DNA from: Bacteroidetes bacterium B1(2017)
GTDB taxonomy: Bacteria > Bacteroidota > Bacteroidia > UKL13-3
Direction: 5' to 3'
Length of the DNA stretch: 64,000 nt
Assembly (NCBI GenBank): GCA_002256395.1
Contig: NKJG01000001.1
Coordinates: 1 to 64,000, forward strand
Under the pieces are notes generated by a model, which did not search any database, was not told the origin of the DNA, and saw nothing but the letters and a program-made list of their open reading frames with translations. Made by a program: the position numbers and the translations under genes. Below are positions 25,713 through 37,382 of this stretch, one piece after another; the stretch's first letter is position 1, and each line of letters opens with the position of its first letter.

Positions 25713-28700
25713 TTAGTTTTTAACTACTTTAATGGTTTTAACAACTTCTGTTTGGCTCAAGGCTTGTAAGAAATATACACCCGATTCAAGTTTACTTAAA
25801 TCTACTGTTTCAGAAGCTTTAGGGTTTTCTAATGTATCAACCAGTTGACCCAAACTATTGTAAAGAGCAAAACTACTTATTTTCTGAGCATTTTGTTTTA
25901 ATGAAATTGTTAAGAAATCATTGCTTGGGTTAGGAAACACGGTAATTTCTGTTTTTGATGCAACAGTAGTTAAACCTGTAGAATGTGGTCTGTTGTTTTT
26001 AATAAATAAATCAAACCTAGTATTTCCAAAAGAGGCAGGATCTGAAGTTACAGTAAATACCTTGTTTAATCCATTTCCATCCATTATTTGAGTTTCAGAA
26101 TGTAAGAAATGATCTCTTAAAAATAATTGGTAGTAGTTTGGCAAACCTCCAGAACTAATGCTCATGGTGTAGGTACCAGCCGTAGCAGAACCTATTCCCA
26201 TTGGAACAACTTTTTCTGTTTCGTCTTCAATGTTGGCAATGGCGTTAATTGCGTATCTAATTCCATTGGCATCTATTGTATACACATTTACATTGCTAGG
26301 GTTATTCATTTTCTCTGCATCAAATTCATGGTCAAATTCATCTGTTAAATCGCGGTTCAAGGCCAAAATACTTTCATCCGATTTTCCATTTGCATTCAAT
26401 AAACTCATGCGTATTTCAAATGGTTTGTTTTTAAGTAAAAGCGGACTAGGATATGAACTTGTTTTAGCGGCCTCGGTAACACTTAACACAGGTGAACTTG
26501 CATTTGCTTTCACAAAGAAACCTTGTCCACTAGGAATAATATTACTACCACCATTTGTACCTGTTACACCATTATACACAGCAAACTGATCGGTGCTAGG
26601 TCTGTATATCCAAATACTTGCATCCACGTTTGTTTTTGTCCACGATCCAGCATTCCAATCAATAGCACTTGGATACGGGTTACCTACTAAGTTCCAACCT
26701 TGTCCGTTACTTGCATTATAGGTAACAGGTATGCTAAAGTTGCCTGTAGCCACTGTACCTGTTGCACTTAAAGTTACATCACTTGGAGTTGGGTTAGTTC
26801 CATCTAATAAACCACAACCTTGGCTTCTTGCTCCACGTACAAATACGTTGTAGCCTTTACCGCCACTTAGGGTCAATACATTTGTATTTGCAATTCCAGC
26901 CCAAGCATTGGTATAAACTGTACCACCACTCACAGTTGGAGTTGCTAAAGTTGCTGTAGCATTTACCTCATCAAAAATCAACATACTTTCGTTATTATAG
27001 GTTGATGCATCAAAACCGTTGGTATGTGCAGTTAAGCTAGGGCAAGCTGTACCACCTGTTCCGCTACCGGTAATATGTATTTGTTGTTGCCAGCTGTTGG
27101 CAATTGTTGGACCACTTGTAAAAGGTGCAGCTAAGTAGCGGTATTTCCTTCCACTTGTACCTGGCACAAAGCGTTGTACGGTTACAGCACCTGTTAGGTA
27201 TGAACCAGAGCCAGCTGCAATAGAAGCATCGCTTGTAGCGGTAGACAATAAAGTTAAATTACCTCCAGTTGCAATAGTTCCTGCTGTTGGAGTTACTACT
27301 CCACTCACTTGAACCGCATTACCTAAAGTAATTGTTTGGCCGATTCTATCAACGGTTAAATTAGCCAATCTATTTGTGGTACCTGGTGTTGTTTGATCAA
27401 AATTTAATGTACCAAAGCTACCAGAACCGCCAATGGTAATATTACCACCTGTAACACTTATTGTTCCTGTTCCACTTATAGTATTGTTAATAGTTAAGGT
27501 GTTTGAACCAATGGTTAATATTTTACCAGAAGTAATATATAGGTTATTGGCATCAGTATTACCAGATAGTGTAGCAGAATTAGAAGCATTATCGGCAATA
27601 GTAATATTTTGAGCACCAGAAGGTACTGCTCCATTATCCCAATTGCTAGCTGTACTCCAAGCGGTAGAAGTAGAACCTATCCATCTGTTAGCCTCTGCCC
27701 CCTCATACGCACCAATATCTGGAGGCGTACTGCGAGTTGTACCTGCTATATCTGTTGTTACACTTCCTATAGCCACACCAATCATATAATTATTAGGGAA
27801 GGCATTTAATACAGGTAATAAATTACTTGTACTCGTAAAGCCAGGGTTTTGGTTATATGACAAAGCATTAGAACCAAAAGCTGTTTTTAAGGCAGTTAAT
27901 GTTAACACATCAGCACCATTAATATAGGATAAAACACCTTGAGATCCGCTAACAAAATAATCATTATTATTAATGCTTGAAAATGCTCCACTACCACTAG
28001 ATGCGTAAGCCGAATAGATGGCATAAGCCTTAGAACCTGCACCCGTAGTTAAATCTAAATTATTTAGAGAATTTGAGAAGATATTATTTCTAATATCTAA
28101 AACAGTAACACCCGTTCCAATATATAAGGCAGAAGTAATACAGGCTGTTGTTCTTGTGTACGTACCAGCCATACTTACGGTATTATTATACAAATTAATA
28201 CCACCTGCCACAGTTGTTAAGGTAGAACTTCCACCAATGGTTCCTAACATAATACCCGCTGCAGATGAGTTACCAAAACCTGAAAAATTATCCCCACCTA
28301 CACCATAAATCACATTATTAGAAATGGTTATTGCACTTGTTGCATTCCCCGTTCCAACAGTTATACCTCTTCCAGCGTAACCACCAGAAGCTGTATAAAA
28401 ACTCCTTGTAATTGTATTTTTAGATACAAGAATATTATTAGAACCTGTTTCAATTGAAAGAGCTACAGGAGCTCCGGTTGCACTTTGCTGAATATCAAAT
28501 GAATTTTGAGAAATAGTAGAATTTACAACATTTAATAGTTCAATACCAATCGCAGCTATTGTTGTGCTACAACTAACTGTATTGGCACTTACCAATAAAT
28601 CATTTACTCCACCTGTAGCCACATTTGCATTTCCATTTACATAAATAGCATTAGAGCTTGTCCCAAAAACAGAGTTGCTAATAGTATTATTATCATTATC

Positions 28701-31700
28701 TGCTCCGGCAGAGGCAATAGTAGAACCAGATAAGGCCACACCATAGTAAATAACACTGTTTAAACCTCCAGTAACGGTAAGGTTAGTTAAGGTATTATTA
28801 GTTGCGCCTAAACCTGTGCCCAAACTACTTAACCATATTACAGATGAGCTCGCTGTAGAATTTGTATTTGAAATACTTAATGAATTTCCTCCAGTGTTTA
28901 AGCCGTCTATGGTTACTCTATCTGCGCCATATAATTTAATGATAGCTCCTGCTATATTTCCACTAATTACTCTCGCACCACCACTTGGGTTAATAGTAAC
29001 AGTAAAATTACTAGATACAGGCTCCTCACTAATTTGGTTCAAAGTAGCAGTAGCTGTTTCTGTACAATTACCTATAATATTTACAGTAATATTTCCAGTT
29101 ACCACACCAGCATTTAAAGCATCAAAAAACGATTTTAAAGTAGTGTAAACTGGTGCTCCTGATCCTACATCATATGAACCAGAATAAGATGGAGATACCA
29201 TATAAGAATTAATAGAACCTCCAATAGGGAAGGCACCTGATGTTAAATCAACACTGCTTGGTGTGGCGGCAAATGCTCCAGAGTTTAAACTTACATTAGG
29301 TGTAGCTGCCAAATCTTGTGCTACCACAAAATATTGTACAATACTTCCACTTACTAATGGACCACCATTTAACAATGAAACATCAATTGTAAAATCAAAT
29401 GGCGAACTTGAGCTGCTAGATTCCACATATTTCCAACCATTATCGCTACTTGTATTTCCAACATAAGCATTCGCGTTTGTTGACAATTTATAATATATTC
29501 TAGGTTTTGTTCCAGCAGTTGTGTTAACTGAACTAGCGTCGGTAATAGTTACAGAAAGCAAATCTCTATTAGATGTAGAAATAGTATTTCCTAAAGTAGT
29601 ATAGCTAATAGTTGGTCCCGATAAATCAGCACCATTTTCATACGCCCCAATTGAAGGGGTACTTCCAGAGCGTGTAGTTCCAGAATAATCTGTTGTAACA
29701 CCCGAAATAAAAGTACCACCTGCTAATAAAGGTGACCCCAAATTAGGTATTAAGTTTGTACTTGAAGCAAATTGTGGAAGGGCAGTTACCGAATTAACAT
29801 TTGATCCAAAGCCCGATTGAATTCCGGCCAAATCTGTTCTATCAGATGTTAAAAAGCCAAGCACACCTTGGGTTGCACCAACATAATATACATTATAATT
29901 AATACTTGTAAAGGCTGTATTTGCCGATTGGCAATAAATTGCGTAGGATTTTGAAGCGGTACCAGATACATTTCCATTTACTATAGTATTTGAAATAGCA
30001 TTATTTCTACAATCAACACTTGTGACCGCAGAACCAATAAAAATTCCATATTCAGTGGTTCCAGCATTCCTATCAACCGTTCCATATAAATTAATACTAT
30101 TATAATATAAATTCACCCCACCAGTTACAATAGAATAGGTAGTACCTACTCCCGTTGCTCCTAACATAATTCCACTACAATTTGAACCAACATTGGTGGT
30201 AGCGTAGGCCGCAATAACATTATAAATAACATTATTTGAAATGGTAATAGCACTACCTGTTTGGGCTGATCCTACTACTATTCCTCTTACAATTGGAATA
30301 GACAATGCTGTACTTTTTACTTTACTAATTAAATTGGCATTTACCGTTGAGGTATTAAATCCTGCTTCTAAGGATATACCAATAATATTGGCTGCTGAAG
30401 TTTCAATATTAATGGTGTTTTGGTTTACATTGGCACCAATTGCATTTCCTACCCTAATTCCATAAACAGATGTTAGCGTAGTAGTATAAGTAATAGAATT
30501 ACCAATTAAACTTAAATTATCCATTCCTCCTCCAGATACTGCTGCGTTTCCATTGGCATATATTCCTATGGTAGCTTCTGTAATTGCATTATTTTGGATA
30601 GTAATATTATCATTATCGTCACCAGCCGAACCGCTAGTTGAGCCACTAATAGAAACTCCATATCCAATAGTTGAGTTAACACCTGTGCTGATATTACAAT
30701 TTTTAACGGTGTTATAGGTTGAACCTGCGCCAACACCCAAACTTGCTATATGAATAACAGTTGGAGCAGCAGTTGCACTATTGGTAATGGTTAAATTTTT
30801 GCTTGTAGTTCCATTATTACTACCATCTATAATTACATAATCTGCACCATTTAATTTAATAATTGAGCTAGATGAACTACCGGTAATAGTTGAGGTAACT
30901 CCCGTTCCTGGTTTAATGGTTACAGTATTTGTTCCACTTGCTCCAGTAAATACAGGTATAGTTATTGGAAAAGTTTCACCAGAAGAATAATTAGCATCTA
31001 ACAAGGTGAAGGTAACTGGGCCAGAAACTCCTCTTAAACCCAAATCTGTAATTGCATTTGTAATGGTAGTAAAATTAGGAAACACCTGACCTGATCCAAT
31101 ATCATAATTACCTGTCATAGCCCCAACAACAGATTTGCTACCTGATGGTGCAGTAACACTTGGAGTTTGTGGTGAACCCGCAACGGTTACACTATTAAAT
31201 TCAGCATCAATTAAATTACTTGATGTGGCAGATGCATTAATATCAAACGCCAACCAAAAATAATTACTTCCCTCGCTTAAGGCTTGAGTACCTGTAATGT
31301 TAAAATTTGAAGTGGAAGGAGTTCCATTGGTTCCAAACAAACTATTAGTAGAAAATGTGGTAGAAGCTCCTGTATAATAAATTTTTGCTGAAGTAATATC
31401 TCCAATAGCACTTGATCCATTTGCATTAACGGTAAAACTAGTGGCGCTTATTGGCGAAGTTGCACCTGTGGTAACCACCTCCATTCTAATAATGGATTGA
31501 TTTGATTGTCCGGCATAGGTTGAACCTGTTTGTTGCACTGTGGTAGATGAAGCATAGGTCATAAATGCAAGAGGGGTTCCATTCATTTCATCTGCCCCAA
31601 TATCATAAGCGGTTCCTGTTCCAGCATAACCAACATTACTATATCTCACATTTCCATCTATATCATCTGTAACTCCAGCAATAGCTACACCAAAACTTTC

Positions 31701-34700
31701 GGCCCCACTTGCTATACCTGTATTAATATGTAAGTCGCCAGTAGATGAGGTTCCTGTTGCATTTATAAATTGAGGATCGCTTGTTAAACTTGCCACATCT
31801 CCGCTAACCCAACCCGATCCATAAGCAGAAACATCTGCTGTACCATTGTATGCAAAGGTAAAACCGGTTCCACTTCCATTATAAATATTGGCATTTAAAG
31901 TTAAGGAAGTTGTGGCACTTAAATAAATTGGATAATGTTTTCCTCCTGTTGTGGCATTCGAACGATTATTAACCAAAATATTATTTCTCCAATCATCAGC
32001 ACTTACAGGTGCTCCTGATTTTACTAATGCAAAAGTATTGGTGGCTGTTGTTCCAACTCCTGTTCCTCCAATATAAATACTGTTATTATAAATATTTGAA
32101 GAAGCGGTGTTTTTGGTAATACCTCTTACAGTACAAGCTGCAGTAATACTTGCACCAGACTCATCATAACCTAACCTCAGCATATTGTTTTTTATGGTTA
32201 ATAATCCAGAGGCAATATCCATACCTGTAACATAACCACCAGTAGCTGTTGCAGATGATAAAGAAACACTATGAATCGAATTTTTCTCTATTAAGTTGGT
32301 TCCACTTGTTGGTCCACCATAATAAATTCCATCAACTTGTATTGCGGCAGATGTTGCATTATTTGTATTTTTTATGGTATGCAAAGTATTGCCCGAAATA
32401 ACAGCATTGGCTGTAGTAGAAGTATATGAAATACCCAATACAGAACAAGTTGATCCACCAGAAGTAGTTTGAGTGGCACTTGTTAAATTGCGCACTGTAT
32501 TTCCAGAAATGGTAGAACTACCCGTTGTTACGGCTATACCTACCAAGGTGGTAGCTTGTGAACCTGTAGAATTATAATTGGTATTAATATTTGCCACCAA
32601 ATTATTGGTAATGGTATTTACCACCCCGCCAGTTGCACTATTGCAAATAATACCTCTAACTGCTTGCGCCGTTGTACTTGTTGAGGATGTAGATGAAACA
32701 TTAATACTATTTGCTAAAGTGGCACTACCCACAACATTATTATTAATTATTAGGGTTGCTCCACCAGAACCTGCAATCCCATTAAATCCATTTGTTGCTG
32801 TAGTTGCATTTGCAATTAAATCTATACCCGAAATAGTATTATTACTAAAATTAATAGTACCTCCTGCTCCAGAACGCAATCCAATAAAGGTACCTGCAGC
32901 AGCAGCAGTGGTAGTAACTGTAATAGCTCCATTCACGGTGGTTGACCCAATTAAATTTCCTGTAACCGTTCCCACATTCACATTTCCATTTGCCACATTA
33001 ATACCATACACTGCATTTCCTGTATAGGCACCAGTAATATTCATATTGGTAATGGTATTGTTCTGAACCGAAGTTGCAGCACCAGTACCAACAGATATAT
33101 CCATTCCATAAAAATTATAGGCAGTTGCACCAGTCATAGTATAGGTACCCGTAGAAGTAGAGTTTGCATATCCAATAATATTATTGTTTATCACAAAGCC
33201 ACTAGCCGAAGTTAAAGAAGCAATATTTGGTGTAATCCAAAAACCTCTAACTGTTTGTGTACTTGTATACGTACGTGTAGCTGTTTGGTATACTTTATTA
33301 TCATTTAATGTAAAGTTATTATTTCCCAATCCTACAATAACTGCGCAATTGGCCGATCCAGCCATAAAGAAATCATACAAATTATTATTGCTAATAGTAT
33401 TGTAATCATTGTTAGATGCCAAACCAGCAGTGGTAGCATTTCCAGCATAAACGCAAGCACCTAGGTTTGCACCTGTACTATGAATATCGCAATAAGTAAT
33501 GCTGTTATTATCATTTCCATTACTTCCACTTGTTGTGCCAATGGCTATAGCTCCAGGTACGGCTCCAACAGTGCTTATTGCTGTAGAGGTTGGTAAATTC
33601 TCGTTTGCCGCTTTAATATCTAAATAGGTAAAGGTGTTATTTGATGACTCATTAGCTAATAAAATAGCATTTCCAGCAGCGGCAGCTGTTGCACTCGTAT
33701 TTTGTATAATTAAATACTTGTTTGAACCTGTTCCTCCTGGTCTTCCATCAAAGGTTACATATTTGGCTCCATTTAAATATAGGGTAGCTGTTGTATTGGC
33801 ACTGGTAATGGTTATGGCACTAGAAATACTTGCATCTGGCATAACGGTAATAGTATTACTTACACTTACACCAATTAAAGTTGGGATAACAACTGGATAG
33901 GCAGGCTCTGAACCAGTATAATCACTCATTAAGTTTAGGGTAATGGCCCCAGTAACATCCTTACTAGCAATATCTGTAAAAGCAGCTGTTAAAGTAGCAT
34001 AGGTTTGACTTGCTCCAACATTAAAGCTACCGCTAATTGTATTCAAGATGGTATACGTACTCGGTGTAGTTGGTGGAGCAGAAAAGGCAGGTGGGTTGTT
34101 AGTAGGCCCACTTGCCCCTGCTACAGGGAAGGAACCAACATTTGGGCTACCAGCATTATCTTGTGCAACCACATAATATGAAACCACATCACCTGGCAAC
34201 ACCCCATTTCCAAATGTAAAAGTATAAGTTGTACCGCTTACCCATACACTAGTAACTGCAGAATAAGGTCCCCCATTTATTTTCCAATACAAAACTGGCA
34301 TGCCCATTCCGCTTGTAGGCACTCCACTAGCATCCGTAATGGTAGCTGTAAGGGTTCTATCCATTGTAGAAGATGTTCCAACCAAAGCTGTATAGGTAAT
34401 TACTGGGGCTGTTAAATCAGCTAATTGATAATCTCCTTCTATTGCTCCAATATCTGGATTACTTCCACCTCCATTAACTTGACCTGTTTTAGGGTATGTA
34501 GCTGGCGTTCTTGATCCAGCGGTGTTATAGTCGTCCTCGTAACTAGCTATTGCCGCACCACCACTTTCTCCTTGGGTTGGGGTGCTGCCACTTAACTCTA
34601 AAAACTGACTGTTACTGCCAGTTGTACTAGCAAAACTTGGATTTTCTGAAACAGAAACTTGGTCTCTATTTGCCATAAATGTTTTCATTAAGGCAAAAGT

Positions 34701-37064
34701 GTTCATAGAGTTAGTTATAGTTGAGGTACCCTCTACATAAGTTGTATGGTTATTTGTTCCCGAACTTGGATCGCACCAAAATAAATTATTGTTGCTAGTA
34801 GTTGAATAATTTGAAGGCACGGTAGCTGCAGTTCCACTGCTTCTTCTAATACAAGCCGAAATACCATTACTAGCTAAATTACTTCCATTACTGCCTGGTA
34901 CAGATAAATTAATCAATATGTTATTTCTAAGGTTAAAGGCTGTGGTTGTGCTACTAAAACTAACACAACTCGTTCCAAATGTTGTTACCGACGATGAACT
35001 TGCATTTAAATAAATAGTATTGTAATACAAATTTGCGGTGGCAGTGGCAGTAAAGTTAATTCCCTTTATGGCTTCTAAACCAGTGGCAGCAGTCGCTTTT
35101 AAATCTCCAATTATATTATTGTAAATATTAAATAAGGTACCAGATGTAACGCTAATACCATTTATTAAGGTTCCAGCTTGATTGCCCGATAAATTATATA
35201 TTTTATTCTTATAAATATTTATTGTTGTTCCCCCACCCAAAATACTAATTCCAGTAATAGTTCCTGAAGTAGAGGTTGACGATAATGTATGAATAGTATT
35301 AGAATAAAAATTAATTAGTGTTGAGGTATTACTTGATGAAATACCAGTTACACTTCCTCCTGTTCCAGTTGAACTTAGATTGTTAATTGTATTACCAGAA
35401 ACCGCAATGGAAGTTGCATTATTTGCTGTTGCTCCAATGGTAACTCCAGTAATGGTTGATTGTCCAGTTATATTTGTAATGGTATTGTTTGATAAACTTG
35501 AAACACCATTCCAATAAGTAAAATTCATACAATTAATGGTTGAAGTGGTTCCACTCCAATTATTAAAGGTATTTCCAGTAATTGTTTTTGTTGACCCTGT
35601 TCCCCCGTCTGTGTTATTAAAACCAATTGTTGTGCTTGATCCTGTTAAGGTAATATTACTGAAATTATTATTTGTGTAATTACAAATCGCCCCTGTTCCA
35701 GAAGTGGAATTACAGGTGGTTAACGTGGTCGAACCAGCTGATGTTCTTGTAAATCCAGTAACAATGCTATTACTATTCATTACTAAACTTCCTGTAGTAG
35801 GAATTGAAAATGTATGTCCAATAAAAACAACGGCTCCAGTAGTATTCACAGACATATTTGTAAAGGTATTACTAGAAATTGTGGTTGTTAAATTTGCCAT
35901 CGCATCGCTAATAAATGTAATAGCTCCAGATGCGGCAACAGTATGTCCAAATGTTGAGAAATCATTTGAATTAATTGACAAACTAGTAGTTGTATTACCC
36001 GTAGTGGTTTCAACGGTAATCCCCTGCAATACTCCAGCAGTAACAGCACTCCTTGCAGAAATCGAATTATTATTTATCACGTTAACAATTGTTCCTGTTG
36101 GAGCATTAGTAAAAGCAGGTACAAAAATCCCTCTCAAGGTACCTGCTGTTGTACCTCCATTAGAACTAGTAATAGAATTATAACTAATTGTGAAATTCTT
36201 AGTATTCCTTACCAAAATTCCATTTACTGTTCCCGATACATTTGCATAAGCCGAAAAGGTACCAGTAGTTCCATAATTAGTTATGGTATTTGCATTGGCC
36301 AACGAACCACCAATCGTTAATCCATCATTATTATCGGCAGCAGCTGTAGGTCCTACAACAGAAATAGCTTGGTTAACATCTGTAATGGTATTTCCAATAA
36401 TGGTCAATCCAGAATTTCCTCCCGCAGTGGTGGTTGCCGTTGCTGAAGTAGTTGGAGCCGAAGCAGAATGTGTTGAATTACTATAAATACCAAATGAGTT
36501 TTGATAGGTTCTATTTAGGTCAATTGTACAGCCTTGAATAGTACAGTTTTGGGCACCATTTGTGGTAGAAGAATATATTAAGGCCACCCCCCATTCAGTC
36601 ATATTATTTGAAGCCGCTGTAGTTGTAGTATTTGCATTTTCATACATACTAAAACTTTTAATGATTACATAATCCGAACCAATAATTTTAAAAATAGCAT
36701 CATTTAAATTTCCTGCTGTAGGAGAAGCATTAGCTGTTATAGAACTTCCTGCACCATCAATAACAACTTTATTTGTTGCTGTTGTTGCACCAGTAAAGCT
36801 TATAGAATATCCACCAGCTGGAGCTGTTTCTGTACCACTTGTTGCACAGGTTAAAGTTACCGGGCCGCTAAAGGATGTTACCGTGTTTAATGCGGTAATT
36901 GCACTTGCTAAGGATACATAGCTAGCCGATAAACTTGGTGAGGTATTCGTATTTCCTGTTACCGTTACAGCTACCTGCCCATAACCTCTTAACCCAATAC
37001 TAAATAAAAGCGCAACTAGTAATACACTTTTTAATAACCTTTTCTTAATAAAAACTTTATTCAT
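25713..37064 (-). CDS. Giant beta-helix T9SS adhesin
   Basis: 3783 residues. Signal peptide (to about GLRGYGQ, residue 30), then four large right-handed parallel beta-helix modules of roughly 600-750 residues, each opening with a similar phrase (SYVSLASAITALN, TYATLTAAFTDIAS, VFPNFTTITNAITDLG, VYTTLKSFFDALN) and followed by short Ig-like linkers such as GPTISYTTLGN..DRDLLSVTITDAS. Repeating strands read NTITNI, NNVIYN, GNTINN and similar. A late segment has WIGSTSTAWSTASNWDNGAVP, and a type A T9SS sorting domain ends the protein (FPNPSNDFLTISL to VVKTIKVVKN). Very rich in Thr, Ser, Asn and Gly. A cell-surface protein; adhesion is the likely but unproven role. Confidence 0.85.
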   Translation of the reverse strand: MNKVFIKKRLLKSVLLVALLFSIGLRGYGQVAVTVTGNTNTSPSLSASYVSLASAITALNTVTSFSGPVTLTCATSGTETAPAGGYSISFTGATTATNKVVIDGAGSSITANASPTAGNLNDAIFKIIGSDYVIIKSFSMYENANTTTTAASNNMTEWGVALIYSSTTNGAQNCTIQGCTIDLNRTYQNSFGIYSNSTHSASAPTTSATATTTAGGNSGLTIIGNTITDVNQAISVVGPTAAADNNDGLTIGGSLANANTITNYGTTGTFSAYANVSGTVNGILVRNTKNFTISYNSITSSNGGTTAGTLRGIFVPAFTNAPTGTIVNVINNNSISARSAVTAGVLQGITVETTTGNTTTSLSINSNDFSTFGHTVAASGAITFISDAMANLTTTISSNTFTNMSVNTTGAVVFIGHTFSIPTTGSLVMNSNSIVTGFTRTSAGSTTLTTCNSTSGTGAICNYTNNNFSNITLTGSSTTIGFNNTDGGTGSTKTITGNTFNNWSGTTSTINCMNFTYWNGVSSLSNNTITNITGQSTITGVTIGATANNATSIAVSGNTINNLSSTGTGGSVTGISSSNTSTLINFYSNTIHTLSSTSTSGTITGISILGGGTTINIYKNKIYNLSGNQAGTLINGISVTSGTLFNIYNNIIGDLKATAATGLEAIKGINFTATATANLYYNTIYLNASSSSVTTFGTSCVSFSSTTTAFNLRNNILINLSVPGSNGSNLASNGISACIRRSSGTAATVPSNYSTTSNNNLFWCDPSSGTNNHTTYVEGTSTITNSMNTFALMKTFMANRDQVSVSENPSFASTTGSNSQFLELSGSTPTQGESGGAAIASYEDDYNTAGSRTPATYPKTGQVNGGGSNPDIGAIEGDYQLADLTAPVITYTALVGTSSTMDRTLTATITDASGVPTSGMGMPVLYWKINGGPYSAVTSVWVSGTTYTFTFGNGVLPGDVVSYYVVAQDNAGSPNVGSFPVAGASGPTNNPPAFSAPPTTPSTYTILNTISGSFNVGASQTYATLTAAFTDIASKDVTGAITLNLMSDYTGSEPAYPVVIPTLIGVSVSNTITVMPDASISSAITITSANTTATLYLNGAKYVTFDGRPGGTGSNKYLIIQNTSATAAAAGNAILLANESSNNTFTYLDIKAANENLPTSTAISTVGAVPGAIAIGTTSGSNGNDNNSITYCDIHSTGANLGACVYAGNATTAGLASNNDYNTISNNNLYDFFMAGSANCAVIVGLGNNNFTLNDNKVYQTATRTYTSTQTVRGFWITPNIASLTSASGFVINNNIIGYANSTSTGTYTMTGATAYNFYGMDISVGTGAATSVQNNTITNMNITGAYTGNAVYGINVANGNVNVGTVTGNLIGSTTVNGAITVTTTAAAAGTFIGLRSGAGGTINFSNNTISGIDLIANATTATNGFNGIAGSGGATLIINNNVVGSATLANSINVSSTSSTSTTAQAVRGIICNSATGGVVNTITNNLVANINTNYNSTGSQATTLVGIAVTTGSSTISGNTVRNLTSATQTTSGGSTCSVLGISYTSTTANAVISGNTLHTIKNTNNATSAAIQVDGIYYGGPTSGTNLIEKNSIHSVSLSSATATGGYVTGMDIASGLLTIKNNMLRLGYDESGASITAACTVRGITKNTASSNIYNNSIYIGGTGVGTTATNTFALVKSGAPVSADDWRNNILVNNRSNATTGGKHYPIYLSATTSLTLNANIYNGSGTGFTFAYNGTADVSAYGSGWVSGDVASLTSDPQFINATGTSSTGDLHINTGIASGAESFGVAIAGVTDDIDGNVRYSNVGYAGTGTAYDIGADEMNGTPLAFMTYASSTTVQQTGSTYAGQSNQSIIRMEVVTTGATSPISATSFTVNANGSSAIGDITSAKIYYTGASTTFSTNSLFGTNGTPSTSNFNITGTQALSEGSNYFWLAFDINASATSSNLIDAEFNSVTVAGSPQTPSVTAPSGSKSVVGAMTGNYDIGSGQVFPNFTTITNAITDLGLRGVSGPVTFTLLDANYSSGETFPITIPVFTGASGTNTVTIKPGTGVTSTITGSSSSSIIKLNGADYVIIDGSNNGTTSKNLTITNSATAAPTVIHIASLGVGAGSTYNTVKNCNISTGVNSTIGYGVSISGSTSGSAGDDNDNITIQNNAITEATIGIYANGNAAVSGGGMDNLSLIGNSITYTTTLTSVYGIRVGNAIGANVNQNTINIETSAANIIGISLEAGFNTSTVNANLISKVKSTALSIPIVRGIVVGSAQTGSAITISNNVIYNVIAAYATTNVGSNCSGIMLGATGVGTTYSIVTGGVNLYYNSINLYGTVDRNAGTTEYGIFIGSAVTSVDCRNNAISNTIVNGNVSGTASKSYAIYCQSANTAFTSINYNVYYVGATQGVLGFLTSDRTDLAGIQSGFGSNVNSVTALPQFASSTNLIPNLGSPLLAGGTFISGVTTDYSGTTRSGSTPSIGAYENGADLSGPTISYTTLGNTISTSNRDLLSVTITDASSVNTTAGTKPRIYYKLSTNANAYVGNTSSDNGWKYVESSSSSSPFDFTIDVSLLNGGPLVSGSIVQYFVVAQDLAATPNVSLNSGAFAATPSSVDLTSGAFPIGGSINSYMVSPSYSGSYDVGSGAPVYTTLKSFFDALNAGVVTGNITVNIIGNCTETATATLNQISEEPVSSNFTVTINPSGGARVISGNIAGAIIKLYGADRVTIDGLNTGGNSLSISNTNSTASSSVIWLSSLGTGLGATNNTLTNLTVTGGLNSVIYYGVALSGSTIASAGADNDNNTISNSVFGTSSNAIYVNGNANVATGGVNDLLVSANTVSCSTTIAAIGIELLNVVNSTISQNSFDIQQSATGAPVALSIETGSNNILVSKNTITRSFYTASGGYAGRGITVGTGNATSAITISNNVIYGVGGDNFSGFGNSSAAGIMLGTIGGSSTLTTVAGGINLYNNTVSMAGTYTRTTACITSALYIGTGVTVLDIRNNIFSNSLNNLDLTTGAGSKAYAIYSAYASSGSGAFSSINNNDYFVSGSQGVLSYINGADVLTLTALKTAFGSNALSYNQNPGFTSTSNLLPVLNAFPNNYMIGVAIGSVTTDIAGTTRSTPPDIGAYEGAEANRWIGSTSTAWSTASNWDNGAVPSGAQNITIADNASNSATLSGNTDANNLYITSGKILTIGSNTLTINNTISGTGTISVTGGNITIGGSGSFGTLNFDQTTPGTTNRLANLTVDRIGQTITLGNAVQVSGVVTPTAGTIATGGNLTLLSTATSDASIAAGSGSYLTGAVTVQRFVPGTSGRKYRYLAAPFTSGPTIANSWQQQIHITGSGTGGTACPSLTAHTNGFDASTYNNESMLIFDEVNATATLATPTVSGGTVYTNAWAGIANTNVLTLSGGKGYNVFVRGARSQGCGLLDGTNPTPSDVTLSATGTVATGNFSIPVTYNASNGQGWNLVGNPYPSAIDWNAGSWTKTNVDASIWIYRPSTDQFAVYNGVTGTNGGSNIIPSGQGFFVKANASSPVLSVTEAAKTSSYPSPLLLKNKPFEIRMSLLNANGKSDESILALNRDLTDEFDHEFDAEKMNNPSNVNVYTIDANGIRYAINAIANIEDETEKVVPMGIGSATAGTYTMSISSGGLPNYYQLFLRDHFLHSETQIMDGNGLNKVFTVTSDPASFGNTRFDLFIKNNRPHSTGLTTVASKTEITVFPNPSNDFLTISLKQNAQKISSFALYNSLGQLVDTLENPKASETVDLSKLESGVYFLQALSQTEVVKTIKVVKN

Positions 37065-37382
37065 TTGGTCTAATTTTATGGTTTCAATTACTATTATATT
37101 GGTTAGAATTACAATAAACCTAAACCTAGAAAGCCTAATAACCTATAAATCAATGAATTAATTTCAAGAAAGATTCCAACATTAAATCCAAGTAAAATCA
37201 CTTAAAAAACCGTTTAAAATTAAAATTTTACTCAAAAAGTACTTTTTTCAACTACTCGTCTCAAATCTCAATATTTTTTTCGATTTGAGTTTCTCAACAA
37301 AAAATCAACTATAGCGGACTATTTTAAAACAAAAAATGCGGTCAATAAACCGCATTTTAAAATCCTGAAATTTTACTTTTTT
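37065..37382. other. Intergenic region between adhesin and polysaccharide locus
   Basis: No gene. It should hold the adhesin promoter (minus strand), though no clear consensus is visible, and has the terminator hairpin of the polysaccharide operon. Confidence 0.55.
37333..37358 (-). terminator. Terminator of the polysaccharide operon
   Basis: 10-bp stem AAAATGCGGT/ACCGCATTTT with loop CAATAA, 25 nt beyond the aminotransferase stop. Confidence 0.8.

Noticed and set aside
26127..36486. Many + strand reading frames of 60-160 codons opposite the giant adhesin
   Set aside because: They are antisense shadows of a Thr/Ser/Asn-rich gene: hydrophobic Val/Ala/Pro-rich translations without start signals or domains.
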